This document shows, piece by piece, positions 1 to 8,998 of a DNA stretch of 17,284 nt; position 1 is the first letter of the stretch; every line of letters begins with the position of its first letter. The stretch lies in contig JAAMXY010002671.1 of assembly GCA_019677205.1 (NCBI GenBank), forward strand, positions 1 to 17,284. Direction: 5' to 3'. The stretch comes from Pinguiococcus pyrenoidosus (taxonomy: Eukaryota; Sar; Pinguiophyceae; Pinguiochrysidales; Pinguiochrysidaceae). The position numbers were made by a program, and so were the translations under genes. A model generated the notes under the pieces. The model made no database searches and had not been told where the DNA came from. It saw only the letters and a list, made by a program, of their open reading frames with translations.

Positions 1-49
1 GAGAGAGAGAGAGAGAGAGAGGAAGAGACAGAGAGAGAGAGAGAGAGAG
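1..49. repeat. GA/CT microsatellite
   Basis: Nearly pure GA dinucleotide repeat with two small interruptions (ggaagagaca in the middle). It begins at the window edge, so its full length is unknown. It lies just downstream of the 3' end of the DUF493 gene and has no coding character. Confidence 0.95.
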
Positions 50-93
50 CACACGCCGCCGAATGCTTCAGGATCGAGGGTCTTCCGAACACG

Positions 94-787
94 CTAGATC
101 TTGAACTTGACGCGCTCGTCCTTGCTTATCTCCTCGTAGATCTAGAGAAGCCAGCGTGTCAGCGATGCTGCAGCTCGGGATATCTAGGACGCAATCAAGG
201 TCGAATTGGCTCACCTTGTAGAGCATCTCGGCGCTCTTCACTGGCGCGGTCACAGATACGCTCTGGTATTTGCCTTTGTCGAGGAGCGAGAACCGGACCT
301 CGTCGAACTCTACTTCGGCGACCTCGGCCACCAGCTTCACCATGTCTAGATGGAAGTCCCTCTCCCGCAGTCCAATGATCTTGATCTGAAAGTCGCACGG
401 AAAGTCCAGGAGCTTCCCGAAGATGCTCTCTTCGCCCGGTACATCGGACGGCGTCGCCATCTGCTCGCCCACCACAGACGCACTCCCGTTCGCTGCTCGC
501 ACCTTTCAGGACGTGGAAACCTTGCGTGAGAATACCACGTTTGTAAAAAAGGCAAGGGAAAGGCAAAGTCACGCAGAGAAGCGCAGAAAAAGAGCCACTG
601 CAAAGCAAGGAAAACGAAACGGGACCTGCTCCAAGTATTGAATGGTCTTCTCTTTTCTTTCCTCCGGGTCGTCCTGCGGGCTGACCGGTAGGAGCCGCAA
701 GGACTGCCTGCGAAAGAAGCTCCTCGCTGAAGCGCCCCGGATGCTAAGTGAAGAGGGCTTGGACGCACACCAGCCGGCCACTCTCAT
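94..787 (-). CDS. DUF493/YbeD (UPF0250)-like small protein, spliced
   Basis: Exons on the minus strand are 787-626 (tentative), 502-215 and 141-94. The core is clear: KLLDFPCDFQIKIIG, then GKYQSVSV, then AEMLYK joined to IYEEISKDERVKFKI and a stop, which reproduces the whole YbeD/DUF493 ferredoxin-like fold seen in bacteria and plants (known function: poorly defined, suggested regulatory ACT-like role). The 142-214 intron (AAG|GTGAGC ... CTCTAG|ATC) is required to restore the conserved end; without it the frame runs into unrelated sequence. If translation starts at the internal ATG at 460 the protein is 97 aa, close to the bacterial length. A further upstream exon fits: open from ATG 787, Arg/Ser-rich and acid-poor like an organelle presequence, ending LEQ|GTCCCG at 626 and joining in phase 0 to GAAAG|GTG at 502, giving about 165 aa. 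The core is near certain; the N-terminal exon is inferred. Confidence 0.8.
142..214 (-). other. intron of the DUF493 gene
   Basis: 73 nt, donor AAG|GTGAGC, acceptor CTTCTCTAG|ATC, phase 0. Removing it restores the conserved DUF493 C-terminus YEEISKDERVKF. Confidence 0.9.
503..625 (-). other. probable 5' intron of the DUF493 gene
   Basis: 123 nt, donor GAGCAG|GTCCCG, pyrimidine-rich stretch (tttgcctttcccttgcc), acceptor CTGAAAG|GTG, phase 0. It links a presequence-like exon to the DUF493 core. There is no homology support for the upstream exon, so this is inference from splice signals and frame only. Confidence 0.45.
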
Positions 788-1242
788 CGAGGTGAAGGAC
801 GCGGTGACGAGCAGGATGGCCGAACTCCGCCACATGTCGATGTCCGGAGAAGGAGCGACGCGTAGTCTCAAACCAGCTCCACTTCCAAGGGGCGCGCACA
901 CTGAGTGGACGCAGACCAGGCTAGAGGAAGGACCAGCCCCTTGCGTGGCGCGCGAGACCGCCGCCAGCGAATACGCTGGCGGCGTTGCGCGTTCTGGAGG
1001 CATAGGATGGAACGGAGAAATGCAGATTCGATTCTACAGAATGAATCCAGCTGTTCTGCGCGCAGCCACAAGTTACAAAATACTGAAATTCATTTTTGGA
1101 GTGTATGATTGGATATGACGGGAAATCGCCTCGCTTGGATATGAACATTATCTTGCCATGTAATTGCTGCAGAAGGGCGCCGCACAGAGTGGCGCAAAGC
1201 GACAGCTTGTTGAGCGCCCGAGGTGCGCGGGTTGCACCCAAG
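788..1242. promoter_or_regulatory. divergent intergenic region, DUF493 / TWD40-1-like
   Basis: Head-to-head gap between the two outward-facing genes. It contains the perfect GC hairpin at 959-984 and a mildly AT-rich stretch around 1070-1160. No TATA box or known factor site can be named. Alternative upstream ATGs exist on both strands (1003 and 835 minus, 1105 plus), so part of this may be 5' coding or untranslated leader. Confidence 0.5.
959..984. repeat. perfect 11-bp GC-rich inverted repeat with AATA loop
   Basis: Arms CGCCGCCAGCG (959-969) and CGCTGGCGGCG (974-984) are exact reverse complements separated by AATA. It would form a very stable hairpin in RNA from either strand. Its place in a divergent promoter or leader makes a structural or binding-site role possible, but nothing shows which. 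Confidence 0.85.
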
Positions 1243-4032
1243 ATGCAGCTTGCGTGCTTTGGCGCCGCCACGAACGGCGCCAAGCTCAAGCATGTCTGCG
1301 TGCATCCGACCAAGGCCCTCGTGGCCACCGCGGACGAGCTCTCGTCCGTCTCGGTGTGGAATCTGCAGGAGCAGGAAAGGCTGTACAAGCTGGATTTGGG
1401 ACAGCTGCAGAATTTCCTCAAGCTGGGACCTCGCGCGCCGCCGGGAGCGCCTGCGCACCGCAGCTCCACCCTGGTGCTCACGCCTGGCCCTCTGCCGCTC
1501 AAGCAGAGCTTAAGGCTCGGCCGGGTTCGCAGCCTTTGCCTCCTGGACGACGCGTTTCTGGAGGCGTCCAGCGCGGTGAAGCTCGGCTCGCAGCTGAATG
1601 TGGAGTCTCCTGAGAATGCGCACCTGCTTCGCGGCACGGTGCTCCTGCTGGGCACGGAGGGCGGCGTGGTGCTGGCGCAGGTGGCTTCTGGAAGCCTGCA
1701 CCTGATCTCGTCGCAGCCGCTTCAGGGCGCGGCGGCGACGGCATTGTCTCCGCTCAGTCGGCAGCTGCTGGCCATCGGGTGCGCGGATGGGCTGTTGCGC
1801 CTGTGGGACTTCCGCAACTGGGTGCTGGTGTCCACCCTCTCCGCCCACGCGCGGGAGGTGGTGCAGATCGTCCCCACGCCGACGTTGCCCATCAGTGCGC
1901 GAAGCAGCCAGAGGGCCGAAGATATCGTGGACGATCCTCTTCAGGAGGCCTTCGCGAGCTTCGTGACCATCGGCGCGGACGGAAGCATGCTGTACTGGCA
2001 CTTCAAGATCATGGGCAACATCGCGCAAACCGATGGTCCTTCCGCGCTCTTCGAGGTGCCCAAGGCGGCAGCGGCGATCGGCGCGGAACTCGCCTTGTCC
2101 TATGATCAGACGAGCCGCTACCTCTATGCCTCCGGCGAGGGCAAGATCTGGGGATGGGAACTGCCGGCGATGAGTGGCTTCTCGTCGGATGCGCGCGGGC
2201 CGGACACGTCTCGCCGGCCCAAGCTGCCCTTGCGATTCCAGTTCGCTCTGCCAGTGCTGGACAAGGGAGCGTGGTATTCCTTTGGCATCTTCTTCGGGAT
2301 GGCGCCCGTGCCCGACGGCGGGCCCATGTTCGCGGCGATCACGACGGGCCTGAAATACGGACCACGCCTTTGCCTGTGCTTCCAGGACCTGCGGGGCCTC
2401 GTGGATGGCATCCACTTCCCGGAGCAGAACGCCGAGGGCCTGCGGCAGCTGGGCCGCTGGCGAGAATGGGATGTCCGCGCTCTCCACGAGGGCCTCCCGG
2501 ATCGCCTGAAGCTCTACGAGCTGGGGGCGAGCGCGGTTCGGCGCGGCTCCATCATCGTCGGTACGAATGCCGGCTTCCTTAGCTTGGTGTTGCCGGGCAG
2601 CGGCAAGGCGGGCTACATGAGGTACGCGTCGCATCCCTCCTGGGGAGACTGCGTGCTTCACTGCAATGGCAAGACGATCATGAAGCACACCGCAACGCGA
2701 CCGGTGAACTTCAGCAGCCCCGGCACGATGCAGATCGGGTCGTACGAGGGCTACGCGCCTCTGATCACGGCGCAGTACCCGTCCATGGGCCCCGTGGGAT
2801 TGACCTTGGTGCCGTCCCTGAGAGCGTGGGGCTACGCGCTTCCGTCGAACTTCCAGGTGCTTCCGTCCCCGAGCGGCCGCTTCGTCTGCGTGTCGTACTC
2901 GGCCGTCCACGCCTGGCGAATCTTCAGCGTGAGCGCTGGAGAGGAGGGCGTCGAGCAGAGCGGAACGAAGCTCGAAAGGGAGGGCCACGGGGTGTTTTTC
3001 ACTTGGATCAACGACGAATCCGACGATGAGCGCTATGCGTATCTCTTCATCGACGCGGGGCAGACGGCGAACGAGAAGAAGAAGAAGGGCTTCACGCTGT
3101 CTCGGAAGCAGAAAGAGACGTCGCAACCCCTCGCTCGCCCCGTCTTCCGCATCGGCTTGGGGAGGATCGAGACGGACCTGATGTCGGACGGGTCCGGAGC
3201 GGAAGCTCCTCCGATCGAGCTTCCGGCGGGCATCAACGCGGTGTCGTGCCTGTGGGGCAACGGACCGCTCCTCGCTCTGGACATCGCTGCCTTCCGCAAC
3301 CGCCGTATCGAAGCGACGGGCGTATCGCGATTCTACAAGATCGCGCCGGGCGAGTCTGGCGGACTGACGCTCGAGGCCCGAGGCGCGGAGGTCCCTCGAC
3401 CTCTCTTCCTCGAGTGGGATGACCAGAATCGATGGTGCGCCATGTTCTACGTCGGCAACATCGTCATCTACGAGAACGTGAATGGCGCCCTGAGGCCGCA
3501 TTCCCGCCGATACGTGCATGCCGCCGCCGGCGCGGCGCCGCTTAGTGGGATGTGGGCCATGGGGGGCCTCTTCTACGTCACGCAGGAGAAGGTTGGACTG
3601 ATTGTCCCAGCCCCGCTTGGAGACAAGGAGGTCAGCGTCGAGTGGGCAGGCTACTGCGAGCACCACACGCTGGCCGCGTACTCGGACGGAATAGACACCA
3701 ACCTTGCCGTGAAGACCGCTCTTCGGGGAACCGTGGTGCCGGTGGCAAGGCGTCCAGAAGGGGACGTCCAGCTGCTTGGCGTGAAGGGTGCGCAGCTGCT
3801 GCTCTGCAGCCAGGAGACGCCGTTTTGGTGCCCGCTCACTGCGCCGTTGATCAAGCTTAGCTTCCTGTTGGCCAACGGAGAAATCGACGGAGCGCGCGAG
3901 ACGCTGGGCGAGTTTGACCCCTTGTTCCAGGACCACCTGTGCGATATCGTCGCCAAGTTTGGCGCCCAAGAGCTTCTTGACGACTTGCCGGCCAAGTCCG
4001 TGGCTGCAGAGCTTGCAGCACGCCTGTCATAG
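1243..4032 (+). CDS. TWD40-1: WD40 beta-propeller protein, TSET subunit TWD40-1-like
   Basis: Single exon, 929 aa from ATG 1243 (context CCCAAGATGC); the frame stays open upstream to an ATG at 1105, but the protein already begins like its family at 1243. N-terminal WD40 blades are visible: KHVCVHPTKALVATAD and SVSVWNL (about residues 16-41), GCADGLLRLWDFRNW (about 179-193), FVTIGADGSMLYWHF (about 239-253). The order of segments matches plant TWD40-1: the opening HP-x(4)-LVATAD/VSVWN block, long insertions, a Lys-rich linker (about 609-620), then a second propeller ending GVKGAQLLL and a short helical stretch. TSET is a heteromeric adaptor complex for plasma-membrane and endocytic traffic in plants and Dictyostelium. 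Arabidopsis TWD40-1 continues for several hundred more residues as a helical solenoid; this one stops. COPI alpha/beta' subunits share the architecture, but the opening block fits TWD40-1 better. Assignment is from remembered family features. Confidence 0.7.
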   Translation: MQLACFGAATNGAKLKHVCVHPTKALVATADELSSVSVWNLQEQERLYKLDLGQLQNFLKLGPRAPPGAPAHRSSTLVLTPGPLPLKQSLRLGRVRSLCLLDDAFLEASSAVKLGSQLNVESPENAHLLRGTVLLLGTEGGVVLAQVASGSLHLISSQPLQGAAATALSPLSRQLLAIGCADGLLRLWDFRNWVLVSTLSAHAREVVQIVPTPTLPISARSSQRAEDIVDDPLQEAFASFVTIGADGSMLYWHFKIMGNIAQTDGPSALFEVPKAAAAIGAELALSYDQTSRYLYASGEGKIWGWELPAMSGFSSDARGPDTSRRPKLPLRFQFALPVLDKGAWYSFGIFFGMAPVPDGGPMFAAITTGLKYGPRLCLCFQDLRGLVDGIHFPEQNAEGLRQLGRWREWDVRALHEGLPDRLKLYELGASAVRRGSIIVGTNAGFLSLVLPGSGKAGYMRYASHPSWGDCVLHCNGKTIMKHTATRPVNFSSPGTMQIGSYEGYAPLITAQYPSMGPVGLTLVPSLRAWGYALPSNFQVLPSPSGRFVCVSYSAVHAWRIFSVSAGEEGVEQSGTKLEREGHGVFFTWINDESDDERYAYLFIDAGQTANEKKKKGFTLSRKQKETSQPLARPVFRIGLGRIETDLMSDGSGAEAPPIELPAGINAVSCLWGNGPLLALDIAAFRNRRIEATGVSRFYKIAPGESGGLTLEARGAEVPRPLFLEWDDQNRWCAMFYVGNIVIYENVNGALRPHSRRYVHAAAGAAPLSGMWAMGGLFYVTQEKVGLIVPAPLGDKEVSVEWAGYCEHHTLAAYSDGIDTNLAVKTALRGTVVPVARRPEGDVQLLGVKGAQLLLCSQETPFWCPLTAPLIKLSFLLANGEIDGARETLGEFDPLFQDHLCDIVAKFGAQELLDDLPAKSVAAELAARLS

Positions 4033-4260
4033 CGTTCGAGGAACTGGAGAAGCCTCGGCTTGCCTGGCAGCCGAGTAGCCGAGCAGCCGAGCCCGCAGTC
4101 GAGCTAGCACGCCGGTTTGAGAAGCGCTTTGAGGAAAGAAGCGTGGAGCTTCCGGACGGCGCCTCGCTCGGTCCATGAACTACAAAAGAAGGGCTCAAGA
4201 AGGCGAAGAGAAGTCCCTCGCCAAGGCAGGTGTCCTCTCCAGAAGCAAGTGTTGTTTGTC
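4033..4260. other. tail-to-tail gap with coding-like out-of-frame stretch
   Basis: 228 nt between two converging stop codons. From about 4020 to the TGA at 4176-4178 the frame one base behind the TWD40-1-like gene is open and reads like protein (for example FEELEKPRLAW and ELARRFEKRFEERSVELP). It includes a ccgag-rich simple stretch (about 4068-4105). It may be a lost or shifted C-terminus; no splice signal joins it to the upstream gene. Confidence 0.4.
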
Positions 4261-4889
4261 TTAGCTTTCATGCTCCATGAACTCCATCGCGTTTCCGTCG
4301 GGGTCTCTGCAGAACAGTGCCGCTCTCCCGGACATTGACATGGTGTAGGGGATTCCAAGGCCCTCCAACTTCTCCTTCAGGGGCGCAATGCTAGATACGA
4401 AGAAGGCAATATGCCTGTCCCTGCCGCCGTGCTCTGGCCGGCCGTCCTTGGGATCTACGGACGGCAACTGCATCTGCACGGCAAAGGCGGTTGGAAGTCT
4501 TGCAAGGACTCAAGTGGAAGGGCATCTTTTCCATGTCACGCCACGTACCAAATGGATCTGCTGGCCTCCTGCAACTTTGAGGAAGGCCCCGGGATACGGC
4601 AGCTTCGGGTTCCGCAAATGGGACTCATCTGTGAAGCCGAGGACGTTGATGTAGAAGTCCTTCGCTCTCTCAACCTGCGCAGCCACGACCTGCTCAGGAG
4701 CTGTCCCTCGTCATAGTCACAATCTCCCATCGGCCGAACCTCTGATACTAGAACGCCGACGTGCTGGATGGCTTCATACTGAATCCGCTCCGCTGCTAGT
4801 TGCACCGCTGCCCTGCGCGGTGGAGAAGGAACGAAGCAGCTGCATGTGGATAGGTAGGCCAGCACAAGCAGAGCCCCTTGGCGCATCAT
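4261..4889 (-). CDS. plastid-targeted VOC (glyoxalase/bleomycin-resistance/dioxygenase) family protein
   Basis: Three exons on the minus strand: 4889-4740, 4674-4549, 4473-4261; 162 aa. Residues 1-18 are a hydrophobic signal peptide (GALLVLAYLSTCSC) followed by F19-V-P and an Arg/Ala-rich segment, the complex-plastid bipartite signal. The mature part is one VOC domain: IQHVGVLVSE, VERAKDFYINVLGF, PYPGAFLKV, GGQQIHLMQLP, GRDRHIAFFV, ALFCRDPDGNAMEFME. Likely metal ligands are H43, H91, H113 and E156. This layout is typical of cyanobacterial and plant lactoylglutathione-lyase-like proteins, whose substrates are mostly unknown, so no reaction is assigned. Start chosen at ATG 4889 (a second ATG follows directly). 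Both introns are needed to join the conserved blocks and both are phase 0. It faces NUP133 head-to-head. Confidence 0.9.
4474..4548 (-). other. intron 2 of the VOC gene
   Basis: 75 nt, donor TTG|GTACGT, acceptor GTGCAG|ATG, phase 0. Joins QQIHL to MQLPSVDP as the VOC fold requires. Confidence 0.92.
4675..4739 (-). other. intron 1 of the VOC gene
   Basis: 65 nt, donor GAG|GTTCGG, acceptor GCTGCGCAG|GTT, phase 0, possible branch site TGAC. A second in-frame acceptor (GAGCAG|GTCGTG) 15 nt upstream would insert VVAAQ before VERAKDFY. The shorter product fits the family better. Confidence 0.85.
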
Positions 4890-5238
4890 GACCGTCGGAA
4901 GAGCCAGCCGGAAGTAGTACCAGCGATAGACAGCCGCGGCGAGGACCAAGCGGAAGCGTCAGGCTGACGCAGCGGCTTCAATGATCGAATCAACAAGCGA
5001 TGCTGTGTTGTGATCAGAGATTTTGAAATTGGGACGTTTTCCCTATTCAAGAATAATATTTATATAAATTTTCAGGATAATTATTAGCGTGATTATTGAC
5101 CAGGGCTATGATATTGGGAAATTATCCCAATAGATAGTATGGATCTCTACTGATCGAGCGGCTTCCCGCGCAATTTTGACTTTTGGCGGCGGATAATCTC
5201 GAGCTCCACAGCTTCGGGGGCACAGGAGCAGCGCCACA
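4890..5238. promoter_or_regulatory. divergent promoter region, VOC / NUP133, with AT-rich island
   Basis: Head-to-head gap of 349 nt. Its centre (about 5020-5116) is strikingly AT-rich in a GC-rich locus and contains TATA-like sequence (aatatttatataaatttt, about 5054-5071). An inverted repeat follows at 5113-5131. Probably a shared bidirectional promoter; strand-specific elements cannot be assigned. Confidence 0.6.
5113..5131. repeat. inverted repeat ATTGGGA-n5-TCCCAAT
   Basis: Arms 5113-5119 and 5125-5131 are exact reverse complements with spacer AATTA. It sits between the AT-rich island and the NUP133 start and is a candidate dimeric factor site. It contains an inverted CCAAT (ATTGG) at one end and CCAAT at the other, so an NF-Y-type CCAAT-box role is possible; this is inferred from the motif alone. 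Confidence 0.55.
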
Positions 5239-8200
5239 ATGAGTGCGAGCCCCATGCTGACGCAGACGCTGACTGTGTCTCGAGTGCTCCCAGAGGCAGC
5301 GAAAGATGCGCTGGCGCAACCCGATGCGTCGCACTTGCGCGCCGATGATTTTGGGTGGTGTGGCATCTCCTTCGGACACAAGCTGCTGCTCTTCAAATTT
5401 CCGAACTTGGAGGATGGACACTTTGAGGTACTCTGCGAAGGCACCTTCCTGAGCACAAGAGGCAGACAGCCCGTATCTCTTGGCGTCGACTAACTTGGCC
5501 ATGGTGGTGTGCTTGTAGCTGCGGACTCTTGCTTTGGGATTCAACGCCGCATCGGCCGACAACAGGAGCCTGCTGAGCGACTGGATGGTGCGGCGAGGCC
5601 CTCGCTCAGACAGCACGTACCTCTTCGCCGCTTCCGCTTCGGGCCAGATCCGGTTCCTGAGCATCGTGGGGAACAACCTGGCGGAGGTGGACTGCAGCGA
5701 GCATCTGGATTTGGACAAGGAGGAGAGATGCGGCGCTCTCCTGTGCGTCTCGGAAGGGGTCTGCTTGGTGGGCACGAGCGCCGGGAAGATATTCGCGGTC
5801 ATCTACGACAAGTACACCGACGTGCTGCGCATCCGCTCGGTGCCGTTGCTGCACATGGTCCACGGGCTGCTCCAGTCTGCTGGCTGCGCCCTCGGCCTCA
5901 TGGAAAGCAGTGAAGAGACGGTCAGAACCATGTTTCGGACAAGTGGGACGCGGCTCGAGCGGGGCGGCTACCAGAGATGCGTCTTCACCCTGACGGATCG
6001 GCGGATATTGGCCTTGAGCGCCACCTCCGGAGCGGGGTCCGAAGCCAATCTATCCGTGCTTGCGTCCACGGAAGTGAGAGAAGCATGCCTCGCGCAGCTC
6101 CGCCGGGAGGAGCTCCACGACAAGCTCCTGATCTTCACACTCAATGCAGTGCTTGTGCAAGACTGCGTCGTCTCAGCCGAGGGCTCTCGCGGTGCCGCCA
6201 ATCCGGTAGCCATCGACGGCGTGGGCGCCATCGTCGCTGTCCTGTGCGCTTCGGTCCTCGAGGAGGTCGCCGAGAACGAAGCGCCGCTGGTGACGTACTC
6301 GTTGCACCTGTTCCGCCTAGATCAGTCGACTGGTGCTTTCTTCAGTCCGGGGGTGGCGTTGCAGAAGGAGGGGCACTTCAGCTTCCGCTCCATTCCGTGC
6401 AGGAAGCGCGGGGAGGACGGCATGTGTTTCCGGCTGCCGACGCCAGCACCACACCTGACGTCGGAGGCGAGTCTCCGCGACCTGCTTGCGCAGCCCCCGG
6501 TCATGTGCCTCGAGTATGGGCCCGCCGTTGGACCCCAGATCCTGCATGTTGGCTTCTCTCTCGCAGGCCAGCCTCCCGAGGTCACGACGCTTTGTCTCGA
6601 GTCCTGCCAGGGATTCTTTTCCGTGGAGTGCTCAGGATTGCAAGTGCCACCGGATGTTCTGTCAAGTGTGCGCGGCTTCCAGGCGATGCGCAGCAAAGAG
6701 TCGGTACTCGTCTACGACGGCGAGAAAGCCGTGGACATCAGAGTACAAGTCAAGGCTGGGCGCACGTCTGACGTGCAGGCACCGCCTCGGCTTCAGCACA
6801 CAAGCGAAGAGCTGGTGGGAGAGGGGGCCCATGGGTGGGCGACGAAATACCTTGCTGCGACGATCGCTACGACGCACATCCCAGAGATCGAAGAGATGCA
6901 GAACCTTGCGAGCATGTGCAGAAAAGGGTTGGGGGCACCGCTTCTGCAGATCGCTCGGGAGGCGATGGAGTTGGCATGCAGCGCCATTTGCGACTGTGTC
7001 CCAGATGCGCTTGCGCGGTCTCTGACCAAGATCGAAGCCACATCCTTCGCGGCAGGCTTGTGCCGGAGCATCTACCCCGGCGGCCACCAGATTCCTTCCC
7101 GGACGCTGGAGAGAAAGCTGGAGCTGCTGGAGAAGCTGCGCTCAGCGCTCCTGACCGCTGGCTTGGTCTTAGTGACGCCGGGCGCTCCGAGGCTGCTCCA
7201 GGACTTTCATGCCCGACTGGAGATTTGCACGTACCTTTGTCACCATCTCTCAAGTACCGCGCCCGAGATCCTCGCGGCCCGGCAGGCGCGGATCACGGGA
7301 GACGCAGACCTGCTTTTGCTGGGGATCGCCCGTTGTGTGGAGGACGTCATGATTCTGAGCGGGACGACGCTGCATGACCTTGGCCTCTCAGCAGCGGATG
7401 TCTTCTTCAGTCGGGCGTCCGCCGTAGAAACGGGCCTTCGATTCGTGGCGGAGCGGGTCTTGGAGGAGACCAAGAACCATCCGAATGCGACAAGTTCTTC
7501 GCATCGGACGCTCGTGTTCTCGTTCTTGGACCTGTTCTCGAGCGCTTTGCGGGTCCTGACTAGGAGTTCGGTGGAGCAGAGCAGAAACGATGCCCCCTTG
7601 GTGCTGCTTGCCTCCATGCCGATCCGCGTCGCGCTGGCGGGAGTGCTGGAGGCAGCGACTCTCGTGGTTCCCTTGAGCCAGTCCGGCCAGGCGGTGTGCG
7701 CGGGGGACCTGGACGCGAGCTTCTTGGATGGCATGAATGCTCGCATTCGCCATCTGACGGAGCTGCTCTGTCACTCGTATTCGGCAGCGGCGGCTGGAGA
7801 AGCAGCTGATAAGGAGACCGAGGCGCGGATCAAGATGAGTGCGGTGCGCGCTCTTTGGGTGTACCACGGGAACAAGGACGCACTCGCCCTTGCACAGCGG
7901 CTTGGCCACTGGCTCGAAGTCTTGAACCTGTGCGAGATCATGGACACGTGCATGGGAAGGCCCCGAAAAGGCGGACTGCCCCAGGGGTTGGAGTACTTGT
8001 CGGAGGCTGTCCCGAGGCATCGGTCCTTGACCGTGGGGCCGCACGGCCTATGCTCCGCCTCGGGGCTTGAGCTACCCGCCTTTGCCCTGCAGCACCTTGC
8101 CGACCGCGAAAGGTGGGGAGCCGTGCTGGACTTTGGCCGCTTCGTGCCCAGCCATCTCAAGCGCTTCTTGGCGGAGCGCCCGAGGTACCGCTGGATTTTC

Positions 8201-8974
8201 GAGCTGAGCTGCGGAGAGCACGCCAAGGCGGCCCAGACCCTGGTGCACCTTGCTCCAGTGACCGGCGACCTAGCGGACGAGGAGCTGCACTTCAGCATCG
8301 CACGTCTTGCAGCGGCAGCCGCGGGAGATGCGCGTCAGAAAGATCTCGCCGAGGGCGAGCTGCGCTGCACTGCCTTGCGCAGATCCCTCCTGGCGAGGAA
8401 TCGGGACGTCACCAGCGAGCGTCGGGCTGGAGGGTTAGTGGAAGAGGCTCTGGTGGTGGTACGGACGCTACCAACGAAAGGAGCGACGCCCGACGCGGTC
8501 GCCTTCCTGCTCGAGTGCCTCTCCGTTCTCGCAGCCGCGGTGAGAGACCTGTCCGGGTCGCTGACAGGCTGGCCAAGCCCGGAGGAAAGCCACGAGTTGC
8601 TGTTACGCTTCTGGCACGAGGTGATCCTTCTGGACTTTGACCTCTTCCAGGCGATGCAGCGCGGGCGACAAGGCAAGGCAATGGTGATTCCCGACGATCG
8701 CGTGCGGGAGGAGCTATCCAAGACGCATCTGTCGCAGCTGCTCTTCCGGCACCTTCACGCTGGGTCCGGTGAGGCGTGCATTGACTTCAAGGCGTATGCA
8801 CATTTCCTGGAACACGGAAAGTGTGAGTTGGGCACCGCGGTGCCGAAGCTTCTCCCCCTGCTGGAGAGCACCGCGCAGATCGCGGCCGACGAAGCTCGGA
8901 ACTTCGGATACAAGAGCGAGCCCGCCTTAGAGGACGCCGTGGACATGGAGGATGGCTATGAAGCCCTGGAGTAG
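5239..8974 (+). CDS. NUP133: nucleoporin NUP133 (Y-complex)
   Basis: Two exons, 5239-5427 and 5519-8974, 1214 aa, within the range of human and plant NUP133. Exon 1 (63 aa from ATG 5239, context CACAATGA) carries the family opening: LPEAAKDALAQPD, then DDFGWCGISFGHKLLLFKFP, matching the first propeller strand (gWaW..g..L.iWk). It joins in phase 0 to LRTLALGFNAASADN. Residues about 35-475 form the N-terminal beta-propeller. The rest is a helical stack whose C-terminal block, LQHLADRERWGAVLDFGRF (about 918-937) followed by ERPRYRWIFEL and KAAQTLVHLA, corresponds to the NUP133 domain that contacts NUP107. The protein is a structural Y-complex member at the nuclear pore and, in animals, at kinetochores. 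NUP155, which shares the propeller, is less likely because of this C-terminal block. The stop lies 24 nt from that of converging IFT20. Confidence 0.85.
5428..5518 (+). other. NUP133: intron of NUP133
   Basis: 91 nt, donor GAG|GTACTC, branch-site-like gactaac (about 5488-5494), acceptor GCTTGTAG|CTG, phase 0. An in-frame stop within it (ending at 5493) means it must be removed to continue the protein. Confidence 0.9.
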
Positions 8975-8998
8975 CAGCAGGCAGCCGTGAATTCCTGG
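8975..8998. other. 24-nt tail-to-tail gap NUP133 / IFT20
   Basis: The two stop codons are only 24 nt apart, so the 3' untranslated regions and poly(A) sites must overlap the opposite gene's transcript or even its coding sequence. Confidence 0.9.

Noticed and set aside
642-1118. 158-codon plus-strand open frame with helix-like segments
   Set aside because: No family recognised, and it is antisense to the probable DUF493 presequence exon; its only appeal is a pyrimidine tract before an AG at 690-691, which did not link in frame to an upstream exon I could find.
1510-3969. Very long (819-codon) minus-strand open frame
   Set aside because: Exact antisense of the TWD40-1-like gene; Arg/His/Gln-rich composition is typical of the mirror of GC-rich codons, and no motif is visible.
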